DNA from: Methylomonas sp. LL1
GTDB lineage: Bacteria > Pseudomonadota > Gammaproteobacteria > Methylococcales > Methylomonadaceae
Direction of reading: 5' to 3'
Assembly: GCF_015711015.1 (NCBI RefSeq)
Contig: NZ_CP064653.1
Span: 3,162,001 to 3,226,000 of the forward strand
DNA length: 64,000 bases
Below, one piece after another: positions 9,094 through 17,751 of the stretch (positions are counted from its first letter, which is position 1; every line of letters starts with the position of its first letter). A program made the position numbers and the translations under genes. Below the pieces are notes generated by a model. That model saw only the letters and a program-made list of their open reading frames with translations. It was not told the DNA's origin and searched no databases.

Positions 9094-10101
9094 TTAGCCG
9101 CCGGTGGCGCTCATATGGCGCAAGATGACCGGCTGTTCATGGATGTTGAATTCGTGCTTTTCGGGTTTGATCCGCATCGCGGTTATGATAGCCTGCTTCA
9201 ATGCCTCGATGTCACCGGGATATTGCCTGACCACGGCTTTCAAATCGACCGAATGTTCATTGCCCAGACACAACAGCAAGCGGCCTTCCGCCGTCAGCCG
9301 CACCCGGTTACAACTGGCGCAAAAATTGGCGCTGTGGGGTGAAATAAAGCCCACTCGGCTATCACTGCCCGACACCTGAAAATAATCCGACGGCCCCCCG
9401 GTTTTATCCGGCACAGCCACTAAATCAAAACGCTGCTGTAAATCCTGTTTGATCAACTGGCTGGGGTAATAGGCGTCGGCCCGGTTATGGCTGTCCACCG
9501 TGCCCAGCGGCATTTCCTCGATAAAACTGATGTCCAACCCGCGATCGACAGCAAATTGCACTAAATCGGCAACTTCTTGATGATTGCGGTTTTTTAGAAT
9601 CACCGCATTGATCTTGATACGCTCAAATCCGGCATCTCGGGCCGCATTGATGCCTTTCAGCACATTCTCCAGGTCACCGGTGCGAGTCAACACCTTGAAT
9701 TTAACCGGGTCCAGCGTATCGAGGCTGATGTTGACGCGCTTGACCCCGGCGGCTTTCAGATCGTCGGCCATCCGCGCCAGCTTTGAGCCATTGCTGGTCA
9801 TCACCAACTCCTGCAACCCCGGAAGTTGCCCTATCTGTTGCAACAAACCCAGCGCGCCCTTACGCACCAGCGGCTCGCCGCCGGTAATCCGGATTTTGCC
9901 CACGCCCAGTTCGACAAATGCCCGGCAGATGAATTGAATTTCTTCCAGACTCAAAATCTGTCCGCGAGGCAAAAACACCATGTCTTCCGCCATGCAATAG
10001 ACGCAACGGAAGTCGCAGCGATCGGTAATCGAAACGCGTAAGTAATTGACTATGCGACCGAAACGATCGACCAGCCGTGTAGTGTGCGGAAAATCAGTCA
10101 T
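9094..10101 (-). CDS. moaA: GTP 3',8-cyclase, molybdenum cofactor synthesis
   Basis: 335 residues from ATG 10101; a TTG nine codons upstream is possible but has no better ribosome site. MoaA is a radical SAM enzyme that starts molybdopterin synthesis from GTP together with MoaC. The N-terminal [4Fe-4S] motif is Cys29-x3-Cys33-x2-Cys36 (CDFRCVYC). The C-terminal cluster ligands lie in FCASCNRVRL and LLLCLGN. The chain ends in the conserved Gly-Gly tail. No other moa genes are nearby. It is followed 17 bases later by yajD. Confidence 0.97.
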   Translation of the reverse strand: MTDFPHTTRLVDRFGRIVNYLRVSITDRCDFRCVYCMAEDMVFLPRGQILSLEEIQFICRAFVELGVGKIRITGGEPLVRKGALGLLQQIGQLPGLQELVMTSNGSKLARMADDLKAAGVKRVNISLDTLDPVKFKVLTRTGDLENVLKGINAARDAGFERIKINAVILKNRNHQEVADLVQFAVDRGLDISFIEEMPLGTVDSHNRADAYYPSQLIKQDLQQRFDLVAVPDKTGGPSDYFQVSGSDSRVGFISPHSANFCASCNRVRLTAEGRLLLCLGNEHSVDLKAVVRQYPGDIEALKQAIITAMRIKPEKHEFNIHEQPVILRHMSATGG

Positions 10102-10452
10102 GGCTATGCTTAAAAAATTGACCCGCAAATGGTAACACAGCCCGGCCCGACTGCTGATTGGCTATCTCGGCCGGCGACACGAGGAATCGCCCATCGATTT
10201 TTTGTCACATTTTTCGTTTATGTTGTCAGGATGTTGAGCCGCTTGCATATTTAACTCTTAGCATTTTTTATGCTGAAAGATTACCGCCGCCAAATATGGT
10301 CTTATTGCCCATTCCCCGCGGAATTTAGCCCTTATGAAGGCCGCAATCGATGGAAAAACAACCCGGACTAAAACAAAACACCTCAACAGATTGCAATTTT
10401 CAAACTATAGGCTAAACCTTAATACATCCTAAATTTGTACGGGAGAAAAATC
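10102..10452. other. 351-base divergent intergenic region
   Basis: Lies between the 5' ends of moaA and of the small secreted-protein gene, so promoters for both should be here. I see AT-rich patches, a short AGCAT-N5-ATGCT palindrome near 10260-10274, and GGGAGAA as the ribosome site of the downstream gene. I see no coding frame, RNA gene or repeat I can defend. Confidence 0.5.
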
Positions 10453-10794
10453 ATGAAAACCGTTGATTTTTTTTGTCTGAACAGCCACGTCATCCAATGT
10501 TTTTTCGTTGGCGTTCTAATCTGCCACGCCGGCTCAACCCTAGCCGAACCGCCCGCGCTGGAGGCTTTTAGCCAATCTTCGGATTTGGTACTGACGCTTT
10601 CGGATAAATGGCTGGAGTCCGACACCAACTCGGCGGATGAATTCCATAAACCGACCCGGAATTTGATTACAGCGAAGTCAAAACCCAAGCCCGCCAATAT
10701 CGGTTGCGGCATGGATGTCAACTCTCTGCCTACTGACGATGACTCCATAGCCAGTCGGGTCGAAGGCAAATGTAACTTCAACTATCATTACTGA
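10453..10794 (+). CDS. Small secreted protein of unknown function (113 aa)
   Basis: The start ATG at 10453 is preceded by a strong GGGAGAA ribosome site 5 bases away; the codon six positions upstream lacks one. A hydrophobic segment (FFVGVLICHAGSTLAEPP) looks like a signal peptide cleaved after STLA around residue 32. The mature part is about 80 residues, acidic then basic, with two cysteines (IGCGMD and GKCNFNY) that could pair. I do not recognise a family. It opens the accessory stretch of exported proteins that runs to about 15.2 kb. Confidence 0.6.
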   Translation: MKTVDFFCLNSHVIQCFFVGVLICHAGSTLAEPPALEAFSQSSDLVLTLSDKWLESDTNSADEFHKPTRNLITAKSKPKPANIGCGMDVNSLPTDDDSIASRVEGKCNFNYHY

Positions 10795-11077
10795 GTACCG
10801 TTGAAAAAGGACTAGTCAACCGACTTAGACTCGGTAGCCGATTAAGCCGGGAATGGTGGAAATCCTACCCCAAAGCCACCGTTCACAGAACAGCACCCCG
10901 ATCGTCCGTTCCATCGTAGCTAAAACTAAACTAACACTAATGTGTTCATTGTGCTTATTAAAGGCACCCAAAAAACGCAGAAAGGCCTTGATAGCTTCAC
11001 ACGCTCCATCACGTTCAATCCGACAAAAACCATAATCGACAACAGCAACCAAAACAAGTAAAAGCGATGGTATCAAA

Positions 11078-11866
11078 ATGAGGATGACTATAAAGAGTGG
11101 AAGAAAGTACCTACGCGCGATTGTGGCGACAGCAGGCATCACTGCCATGCTCACGGTGCGGGCAGAGTTGAGCAATCAGGAACTTGCCAAGATGACTCAA
11201 AACCCGGTCAGTGAAATGATCAGCCTGCCCTTCCAGAACAATACCGATTTCGACACCGGTCCACGTAAAGAGACAAAAAACATTCTGAACATTCAGCCCA
11301 TTATTCCCCTAACAAGCAACGGCGACTGGAAAATCATCACTCGCACAGTCTTGCCGATCATTTCTCAACCGCGAGAGTGGCGCGGACAGGACTCAAGGGT
11401 CGGTCTGGGTGATACTCAATTCAGCGTGCTTTTATCGCCTGCCAACCAAGAGGGACTCATTTGGCGTATGGGAGCCGTGACCCAAATCCCCACAAATACG
11501 GATATTCGGTTTGGTAACGACAATTGGGGACTGGGCCCCGCATTTGTGATGATACATGTCGAAAAGGGAGATCCCTGGGTATACGGTGTGATCCTGAACA
11601 ATATCTGGTCCGTATCCAACGACAGACCAGGAGGTAGCTACAACAGCGGCCTAGTCCAACCTATCATTAACTACAATTTCCCGGGTGGTACCTATCTGAC
11701 CTCGTCACTGATGAACACAGTGGACTGGAAAACTGACAGTAGTCAGCGTTGGACCGCGCCAATCGGCGGCGGAATTGGTCACGTATTTCGTATTGGCAAA
11801 CAACCAGTAAATGCGCAGCTATCCGCCTATTACAACGTCGTCCATCCAGACGACGCCCCGAGTTAG
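11078..11866 (+). CDS. Outer-membrane barrel protein, truncated by an amber stop
   Basis: 262 residues up to the first stop. An N-terminal signal sequence (to about LTVRAEL) precedes a mature part that begins NQELAKMTQNPVSEMISLPFQNN, with repeating amphipathic strands such as VGLGDTQFSVLLSP and WGLGPAFVMIHVEKG. This is the pattern of transporter-like outer-membrane beta-barrel proteins common in proteobacteria. The frame stops at TAG 11864-11866, but the same frame continues with QLRAQVQFLFPE to a TAA at 11903-11905. As I recall the family, members end in a similar strand after a DW pair, so the TAG looks like a mutated Trp codon. The final membrane strand is therefore lost unless the stop is suppressed. 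Function unknown. Confidence 0.75.
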   Translation: MRMTIKSGRKYLRAIVATAGITAMLTVRAELSNQELAKMTQNPVSEMISLPFQNNTDFDTGPRKETKNILNIQPIIPLTSNGDWKIITRTVLPIISQPREWRGQDSRVGLGDTQFSVLLSPANQEGLIWRMGAVTQIPTNTDIRFGNDNWGLGPAFVMIHVEKGDPWVYGVILNNIWSVSNDRPGGSYNSGLVQPIINYNFPGGTYLTSSLMNTVDWKTDSSQRWTAPIGGGIGHVFRIGKQPVNAQLSAYYNVVHPDDAPS

Positions 11867-11905
11867 CAACTACGGGCTCAGGTTCAATTTCTGTTCCCTG
11901 AATAA
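11864..11905 (+). pseudogene. Residual C-terminal strand after the amber codon
   Basis: In the frame of the preceding barrel gene, TAG is followed by 12 sense codons ending in QVQFLFPE and a TAA. The alternating aromatic/hydrophobic pattern is that of a last outer-membrane beta-strand, the part read by the BAM assembly machinery. This supports a recent nonsense change rather than a natural end. Confidence 0.6.
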
Positions 11906-11961
11906 TTTATTTGGATTTATTCACTGATACCGCCAGGCTGAAATCCATCACTCGGGTGAGT

Positions 11962-13833
11962 TTAAAAACTGACGTTCAAACCTAACTCACCACCATAGCT
12001 TATTACTTGCGGATTGAAAAAAACCGATGAAAGTGATCCACGTAGCATCACCTGCGAGTTAAGCTTGTAGGAAGCACCGACCGATGCATTGGCCCAATCC
12101 GAAGCCACTTGGGCTGCATCGACGCTGTAGGATGGGGCGGCAACTGAGGTAAGCGAGGCTGTTACCATGCGATCCTTATCAGCCCACTCATGGTTCCACT
12201 TCGCTTCAACGAACGGTTGCCAATTGTCCAGGTCCGCCAATACCCGCCAGCCGAACTGGCTGACAAGCGAATCCCGTGTCTGGCTGCCAAACGACAAAGC
12301 CGTGACACCACTGGTGCCGGTTTCAGTGAAGCTATTGAGATGGACTTGTTGCATTACTACGCCAAACACTGGGCCGGTGGTAATTTGCCCTAGCTTGAAA
12401 TCGCCGCCAACGCGAAACGCAAACAACGGAGACTCGCCACTGGTGTTGGCATTGTTATTGTCCGTGAAGATACCGAGTTGCACTTGCCGTGAGATCTCGT
12501 CCTGAAACAACCCATAGGTTGCCACCGCGCTCCCCCATACAGGCCCAACCTTATAGGCGGCATAAAGGCTAGGCGCTTCATCCACCTGATCAAAATGGCC
12601 TCCCGAGGAGAAATCCTGTGTCTGACTGCCCGCTGTAAACGCCGCGCCCACGATAACCCCACCAGACGTCCGATAATCCACCCCCACCGTCCCCCCGAAA
12701 GGCGTGCCGGAGCTGTCGGAGAAGCCCGAGGTATTTTCCACCTTCAATGTATTGGCCCCAGCACTGGCCCAGACGTTGATACCGTTTGGTCCCCTATGTT
12801 GGCCAGAAAGATCAAGTTGTCCCTCGATGGTGGCAACGCGCGCCAAACCAACCTGCACGGCGCTTTCCGCCACCAGGGAAATCTGGCTCGGCGCGATGAG
12901 CAGGCTGTAGGTGTAATCCGCTTCGATTGTCTGGCCTGCCGTGGTGAAGTGTGGGCCGGCGAGGAACAGAAAATTCTGTTGTTGGGCTGGGCTGGCAACG
13001 GCGAGAATGGCTGGGAACACTGCCCCCGACGGAGCATTCGCTGGCAATACCGAAGCGGGGGTGAATCCGAAAAGAGTCGGATTTTTCACAACGAATCTGA
13101 ACAGGCTGTCGTTATCTGCCGGAATGAAGTGCACGCCCGCAGCGGTCAGGCTTGCCCACTCACTTGTTCCGAGCGCCACCGTACGCGCATAAGCGGCGGC
13201 ATTGTCAGGGGGTATGTCGCCGCCCAAACCAGCAAAATAGGCGGAATCATAAGAATTCCGCACCACGATGGTTCTTGCGCCAGCGGCTTGCAGACGCGCG
13301 ACTTCCACGGCCAGGGCGGCTGCCCCGTCGCTAAGGTAGTTGGGGTTCGTAGCGCGAAAAGCGGCGCCTTGATTGGTATAATAGGTCGCGTCGTTGTCGC
13401 CACTCTTGATTACATAAAGCGCGTTGGGATTGGCGACGCCGTTGACTGAAGAGAGGTAATTCTCAATCTGCTGAATAGTGGTCACATTCGTGGCTACGAT
13501 CGGTGCGTTGTTGGGCACAGTGGTTGTGCCGCCATTGGCATAGTTGGTCCCGCCACCACCGATAGGCGCTGCGCTCAGGCCAAACTTTCCGGCCAGTATT
13601 GTGGTATTCATGACCCCATTCCCGGCCCAACCGCCGGTGGCACCTTGACTAATGGCGATACTGATATCTCGATCTAATGCCGCGTCTCCCGTTGTGTGAT
13701 AGCGGAAATATCCGGTATCCAGGGTGCTGTCGCCAAATGCGATGAACTGATTGAACCCTTCGGCGTTGGCCACTCCGGATATGCATGAAGCGATAAAGGC
13801 AAGAAATGCAGCTAAAAAAGTAGGATGTTTCAT
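11962..13833 (-). CDS. Autotransporter with GDSL/SGNH hydrolase passenger
   Basis: 623 residues from ATG 13833, chosen because GGAGAAG lies 7 bases upstream and because it begins directly with a signal peptide (MKHPTFLAAFLAF to VANAEG). The passenger starts with FIAFGDSTLDTG; Ser36 is the expected nucleophile. Later SGNH blocks include GGTNYANGG and VIKSGDNDATY. The C-terminal ~270 residues are glycine/aromatic strands typical of an autotransporter barrel, and the chain ends in Phe (LGLNVSF), as outer-membrane proteins do. The last catalytic block reads LAGPHFTTAGQ, with Ala where Asp of the usual DxxH would be. Relatives include surface esterases such as EstA. Substrate unknown. Confidence 0.88.
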   Translation of the reverse strand: MKHPTFLAAFLAFIASCISGVANAEGFNQFIAFGDSTLDTGYFRYHTTGDAALDRDISIAISQGATGGWAGNGVMNTTILAGKFGLSAAPIGGGGTNYANGGTTTVPNNAPIVATNVTTIQQIENYLSSVNGVANPNALYVIKSGDNDATYYTNQGAAFRATNPNYLSDGAAALAVEVARLQAAGARTIVVRNSYDSAYFAGLGGDIPPDNAAAYARTVALGTSEWASLTAAGVHFIPADNDSLFRFVVKNPTLFGFTPASVLPANAPSGAVFPAILAVASPAQQQNFLFLAGPHFTTAGQTIEADYTYSLLIAPSQISLVAESAVQVGLARVATIEGQLDLSGQHRGPNGINVWASAGANTLKVENTSGFSDSSGTPFGGTVGVDYRTSGGVIVGAAFTAGSQTQDFSSGGHFDQVDEAPSLYAAYKVGPVWGSAVATYGLFQDEISRQVQLGIFTDNNNANTSGESPLFAFRVGGDFKLGQITTGPVFGVVMQQVHLNSFTETGTSGVTALSFGSQTRDSLVSQFGWRVLADLDNWQPFVEAKWNHEWADKDRMVTASLTSVAAPSYSVDAAQVASDWANASVGASYKLNSQVMLRGSLSSVFFNPQVISYGGELGLNVSF

Positions 13834-14084
13834 TAGGTGCTTCTCCAGAGTTGTGTTCGCCATCTTAATAGAGGCGGAGTTGAGTCGCGTGAAATTCAAT
13901 GAAACAAATGGCGAAAATGTTTCATTGAATTTCTTGAATCATCAGGCCTGTCAAGGCTTTCGAGCAGGTTTTAGCCTCTAATTCGCGTAAGTTCCAAACG
14001 AAAATTGAGGAACAGCAATCAGTGACACTGTTCCTGAGTCATAATCTCAATGAAGGCATACAAGAAACCTAAACTATCAAACAG

Positions 14085-14501
14085 TTACTCCTTCGCCATT
14101 TCACGGCAAGCCGCTACCCGAAAGGTTGGGCTCGCCTCGGTGTAACACAGTTCTAGCTTGTTATCCATCAAGGTACCGGTATAGACTCCGTTTTCGTCGC
14201 TCATCAGCAGGGTTTTGCCATCGCCGCGGATCACGCCCACCACATCCTCGCACTTGTGTTGACTGCACCAACGCGCATGGAAGGAGCGATTATCTTGCTG
14301 CTCCACGGTTAGCGTAAAGCTCAGATCGGCATTAGCCGCGTAACGGTCGCCATCTTGGCCTCCGTGGCTTGAAATACCAGCTTTAGCACCATGCCGGCTT
14401 CCTTCGATTTCCACCCACTTTCCGACTAGATTCCCATCAGCCAGTCCGGTATTACTAACCATTAAAAGCCCAACTGTTAGAGTAACTCCGATGTTATTCA
14501 T
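14085..14501 (-). CDS. Small periplasmic protein of unknown function (138 aa)
   Basis: ATG 14501 is preceded by AGGAGAAAAGC, a good ribosome site, so the longer upstream frame is not used. A signal peptide (GVTLTVGLLMVSNTGLADG) is followed by a beta-rich segment beginning LVGKWVEIEGSRHG. Mature cysteines occur in WCSQHKCEDV and LELCYTEA plus AACRE, enough for two disulfides. The GKW...MSDENGVYTGTLMDNKLELCY pattern recalls small lipocalin-like periplasmic proteins, but I cannot name a family. It is transcribed toward the autotransporter's upstream region, with no close operon partner. Confidence 0.62.
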   Translation of the reverse strand: MNNIGVTLTVGLLMVSNTGLADGNLVGKWVEIEGSRHGAKAGISSHGGQDGDRYAANADLSFTLTVEQQDNRSFHARWCSQHKCEDVVGVIRGDGKTLLMSDENGVYTGTLMDNKLELCYTEASPTFRVAACREMAKE

Positions 14502-14648
14502 TAGCTTTTCTCCTATTACAAGGCATTCAGGAGGATTAGATAAGAGTTTCAACCACATTTCCAATCCAGTTTTAGGCAAGCTCGGAATTTACGCTGATTT
14601 TTTTGATAAGACAATTTTATTACTCACGAATCAATGCTCTTGCTCACT

Positions 14649-14722
14649 GTGTCCATGTAACTCCAGTTGATTAATGAATAGATAAATATCTTTTCATTAA
14701 TCAACTGGAGTTACATGGACAC
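14649..14722. repeat. Perfect 30-bp inverted repeat with 14-base loop
   Basis: Arms 14649-14678 and 14693-14722 are exact reverse complements over all 30 bases; the outer end begins GTGTCCATGTAACTCC. The loop (14679-14692) is AT-rich. No T-run follows on either strand in the way an intrinsic terminator would need. Such a long exact palindrome suggests head-to-head transposon ends, a recent duplication or a protein-binding/cruciform site. Confidence 0.9.
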
Positions 14723-14923
14723 CATCAATGCCGAAACGGAGGCTGATGATGCATCCCTCCTCGTAAGACATCAAGACCACGGGATTGGTGAAATCGGCGA
14801 CTGGCTTGCTCAATATTGGTAAAAGTGATTTTGAAGTGATTGCCCCCTCTGTGAGGGATCAAAATATCAGCAAGAAAGAAGTGATCAGCCTCGCCTATCA
14901 AGGCGTAGATATTTTCAAGTAGA
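14715..14923 (+). pseudogene. Broken reading frames beside the inverted repeat
   Basis: From an ATG inside the right arm (14715) one frame gives MDTINAETEADDASLLV and stops after 33 codons. The +1 frame then carries KTTGLVKSATGLLNIGKSD and continues to KKEVISLAYQGVDIFK before its own stop. The two pieces look like one protein split by a frameshift, possibly the N-terminal remnant of a transposase. I could not confirm the family, so the call is tentative. Confidence 0.3.
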
Positions 14924-15286
14924 CCACGAAAAAGGGACTAGAAGTCAACATTCAGGCAAAAAAAGCCCACTATGCCTTTTCAACCAGGCATTCCAGATAG
15001 ATATGCGAACTTCCGCTTAGGGGTCGAAGCCTAGCCGTCGCGCTCCATCGACCTAGAGCCTGCTCGGAATGAACGTAAGCAGTTAACTGTGTCTGGGTAC
15101 CCGCGAATAGACTCCTCGCCAACAGCCCACCAAGGCTTTTTACCACGGCAGCAGCCATCACCCGAAAATAATCGATACTTGCCTGCACAAGTTGTTTTTC
15201 TCCGGCCATCCCGACAAACATTCTCGCTTCGAGGCCGGCTGCGCTAAAATTGGCCTTTGCATAATCAAAATAGGCAAGGCTCCACG

Positions 15287-16252
15287 ATGAATCCGACTAT
15301 TCTGTTGTTAATCTGTTTTACGCTATTTTCTAAACTTGGCATCAGCGCCGAAACACCCACTATTCGGCTGGGCGTCATGACTTCCGGCACACTGGCCTGG
15401 GAATTGGCGGCGATGAAAAACGAGGGGTTATTGGAAAACGCCGGCTTTACGCTCGAAACCGTCGCCCTCACCAATCAACAAGCCGGCAAAGTGGCCTTGC
15501 AGGCCGGCAGCGTCGATATGATCGTTTCCGACTGGATTTGGACATCCAGCATGCGCGCGGCGGGCAACGACTACACTTTTCATCCTTATGCCGACACCTC
15601 GGGCGGACTGCTGGTGCCGGCCAATAGCCCCATTAAAACCCTGGCCGATCTGAAGGGTAAGAAACTGGGTGTCGCCGGCGGAGAGTTGGACAAAAACTGG
15701 CTGTTACTACAGGCACTGAGCCAGCAACAAGGTATTGACCTGAACAGTTCACTGGAAAAAGTTTACGGCGCTCCGCCGCTGTTGAATCAGCAACTGGCCA
15801 GCCAACGCATCGACGCGCTGTTAACCTACTGGCAATTTGCCGCCCGCCTGGAAGCGCAAGGTTACCGGCAATTGCTGAGCGGCGAGGACATTGTCCGCCA
15901 ACTGGGCATCACCGAATCGGTGCCGAGTCTGGGTTATGTGTTCAAGCAAAGCTGGGGCGATCACTATAAACCGGCTCTACAGCAATTTCTGAAAACCGCG
16001 CAAGCCGCCAGGGACAAACTGTGCAACTCGGATCAATCCTGGCAAAAAATCGCCAATCTCACCGAAACCGACGATGCAGGCACCCAGCAGCAATTAAGAA
16101 CCCGCTACTGCCAGGGCCGCGTCGAGCGCTGGGGCGAAGCAGAGCAAAAGGCCGCCGAAAAAATTTACCAAATGCTGCACCAACTGGGCGACAACAAACT
16201 CACCGGCAAAATTGAGCAATTGCAACCGGGCACTTTCTGGCCCTCAAATTGA
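15287..16252 (+). CDS. ABC importer substrate-binding protein (NitT/TauT type)
   Basis: 321 residues from ATG 15287. A signal peptide (MNPTILLLICFTLFSKLGISA) precedes an SsuA/THI5-like periplasmic domain. Typical stretches are TIRLGVMTSGTLAWEL, GSVDMIVSDWIW, LADLKGKKLGVAGG and SQRIDALLTYWQFAA. The family binds nitrate, sulfonates, taurine, thiamine precursors or similar small ligands; nothing here decides which. Its stop overlaps the permease start by 1 base (TGATG), so the three importer genes form one unit. Soluble periplasmic protein rather than lipoprotein, as no lipobox is visible. Confidence 0.87.
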   Translation: MNPTILLLICFTLFSKLGISAETPTIRLGVMTSGTLAWELAAMKNEGLLENAGFTLETVALTNQQAGKVALQAGSVDMIVSDWIWTSSMRAAGNDYTFHPYADTSGGLLVPANSPIKTLADLKGKKLGVAGGELDKNWLLLQALSQQQGIDLNSSLEKVYGAPPLLNQQLASQRIDALLTYWQFAARLEAQGYRQLLSGEDIVRQLGITESVPSLGYVFKQSWGDHYKPALQQFLKTAQAARDKLCNSDQSWQKIANLTETDDAGTQQQLRTRYCQGRVERWGEAEQKAAEKIYQMLHQLGDNKLTGKIEQLQPGTFWPSN

Positions 16253-17010
16253 TGCGATCGACCGGATTTTATCGGAGCCACCTGCCGGCGGTTTTATCGA
16301 TAGCGCTGTTGCTGGCGATCTGGCAAATATTGGCGTTTGCCTTACAAAGCCCGACCTTGCCGGCTCCGGCGCGGGTCGCCGTCGTGTTATGGCAAGCCAC
16401 GCTTTCGGGCGAACTGCCCTATCATTTGGGCGTGACCCTGTTGCGCCTGTTGGGTAGTTTCAGCGTGGCCATGCTGCTGGGCTGCGCGATAGGCATCGTG
16501 CTGGGTAAAAACAAAACCCTGAATGCTTTTTTTGACAACTGGCTGGTGATTTTCCTGAACATCCCCGCCCTGGTCACCATCATCCTGTGTTATGTCTGGT
16601 TTGGCCTGGTGGAATCGGCGGCGATACTGGCGGTGGTAATCAATAAGCTGCCCAATGTAATCGTCACCATCCGCGAGGGCGCGCGGACATTGGACCGAGA
16701 CTTGCTGGAAATGGCGCAAAGCTACCGTTTCAGCCGGCGTAAAACCTTTCTGCATGTGATCTGGCCGCAATTGCATCCGTTTGTGATGGCGGCCACCCGC
16801 TCCGGCTTGGCGCTGATCTGGAAAATCATTCTGGTGGTGGAATTACTGGGCCGTAGCAACGGCATGGGTTATCAACTGCACATCTTTTTTCAGTTGTTCG
16901 ATGTCGCCAGTTTGCTGGCCTATAGCTTTGCCTTCGTGGCGGTGATTCAGCTGATTGAAGTTATGCTGTTAAAACCTCTGGACAGAAAAACCCTAAGGTG
17001 GCGGCGATGA
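16252..17010 (+). CDS. ABC importer permease (NitT/TauT type)
   Basis: 252 residues with about six membrane segments, beginning HLPAVLSIALLLAIWQILAF. The cytoplasmic coupling helix of binding-protein-dependent permeases is seen as REGARTLDRDLLEMAQSY followed by HVIWPQLHPFVMAATRSG. It starts on the TGATG overlap with the binding-protein gene and ends on an ATGA overlap with the ATPase gene. It should work as a homodimer with the neighbouring ATPase. Confidence 0.9.
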   Translation: MRSTGFYRSHLPAVLSIALLLAIWQILAFALQSPTLPAPARVAVVLWQATLSGELPYHLGVTLLRLLGSFSVAMLLGCAIGIVLGKNKTLNAFFDNWLVIFLNIPALVTIILCYVWFGLVESAAILAVVINKLPNVIVTIREGARTLDRDLLEMAQSYRFSRRKTFLHVIWPQLHPFVMAATRSGLALIWKIILVVELLGRSNGMGYQLHIFFQLFDVASLLAYSFAFVAVIQLIEVMLLKPLDRKTLRWRR

Positions 17011-17750
17011 GCGACATTCGCATCCGCATAGCCAACAAAACCTATGTCTTGGAGCACGATACCGCCCAGCGCCATCATGCGATTGCCGGACTCGATTTTA
17101 CCGTGCACCCCAATCAGTTTGTCTGCCTGGTCGGCCCCTCCGGCTGCGGCAAAACCACGTTGTTGAACATGATCGCCGGCCTGGACCGGCATTACGATGG
17201 CCAGATCAACATGGGCCGCCCCGACAAAGTTCCTGCTATCGGCTACGTTTTTCAAAATCCTCGACTTTTGCCCTGGCATACCGTCAGACAAAACATCGAA
17301 CTGGTTTTCGAGGATCAGCCGCCTGCCGCGTTGATAGACAGCCTGCTGGACAGCATGCAATTGCTGGATGCTCAGCATCAATATCCGGAGCGGCTGTCGC
17401 TGGGTATGCAACGCCGGGTAGCCATCATCCGCGCCTTTGCCATCAATCCCGACATATTATTGATGGACGAGCCTTTTGTGTCGCTGGATGCGCCAACCGC
17501 CCGTCAGGTTAGGAGCCTTTTATATTCGCTATGGCAACAGCGGCCTCATACTGTGTTGTTTGTCACCCACGATTTACGCGAAGCCATCGCCTTGGCCGAT
17601 AGGCTGATTTTTCTGTCGCCATCGCCGATGCGGATAGTCAGCGACATCAATGTAGCGATTGCCCGCGAGCAACGCCACGACGAAAGCCGCATCGACGCTT
17701 TTCGCGAACAATTGCTGCAACACCACCCGGAAATCAGCGGACTGTTGTAA
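17007..17750 (+). CDS. ABC importer ATPase (NitT/TauT type)
   Basis: 247 residues from ATG 17007, which overlaps the permease stop (ATGA). Walker A is GPSGCGKTT, the Q-loop is YVFQNPRLLPW, and the signature is LSLGMQRRVA, a variant of LSGGQ as often seen in this subfamily. Walker B is ILLMDEPF, and the switch His is in VTHDLREA. All parts needed for ATP hydrolysis are present. It energises uptake by the preceding permease and binding protein. Confidence 0.93.
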   Translation: MSDIRIRIANKTYVLEHDTAQRHHAIAGLDFTVHPNQFVCLVGPSGCGKTTLLNMIAGLDRHYDGQINMGRPDKVPAIGYVFQNPRLLPWHTVRQNIELVFEDQPPAALIDSLLDSMQLLDAQHQYPERLSLGMQRRVAIIRAFAINPDILLMDEPFVSLDAPTARQVRSLLYSLWQQRPHTVLFVTHDLREAIALADRLIFLSPSPMRIVSDINVAIAREQRHDESRIDAFREQLLQHHPEISGLL

Positions 17751-17751
17751 G

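Larger units (their letters stand above)
14502..15286. other. 785-base region without a confident gene
   Basis: Between the small periplasmic gene and the ABC importer. It holds the perfect inverted repeat at 14649-14722, two broken plus-strand frames after it (to about 14923), and one doubtful minus-strand frame at 14970-15221 (83 codons, no similarity I recognise, weak ribosome site). The mix of palindrome and broken frames looks like debris of a mobile element, but no transposase motif could be confirmed. Confidence 0.5.

Noticed and set aside
10825-11175. 116-codon minus-strand frame before and across the barrel gene start
   Set aside because: Overlaps the signal-peptide region of the barrel gene in antisense, which explains its hydrophobic stretch; no recognisable family.
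12595-13449. 284-codon plus-strand open frame
   Set aside because: It lies wholly antisense to the autotransporter passenger, has no ribosome site and shows no domain pattern; it is a frame shadow of a GC-biased gene.
14970-15221. 83-codon minus-strand frame
   Set aside because: No family, weak ribosome site and position in a debris-like region; mentioned only within the 14502-15286 entry.
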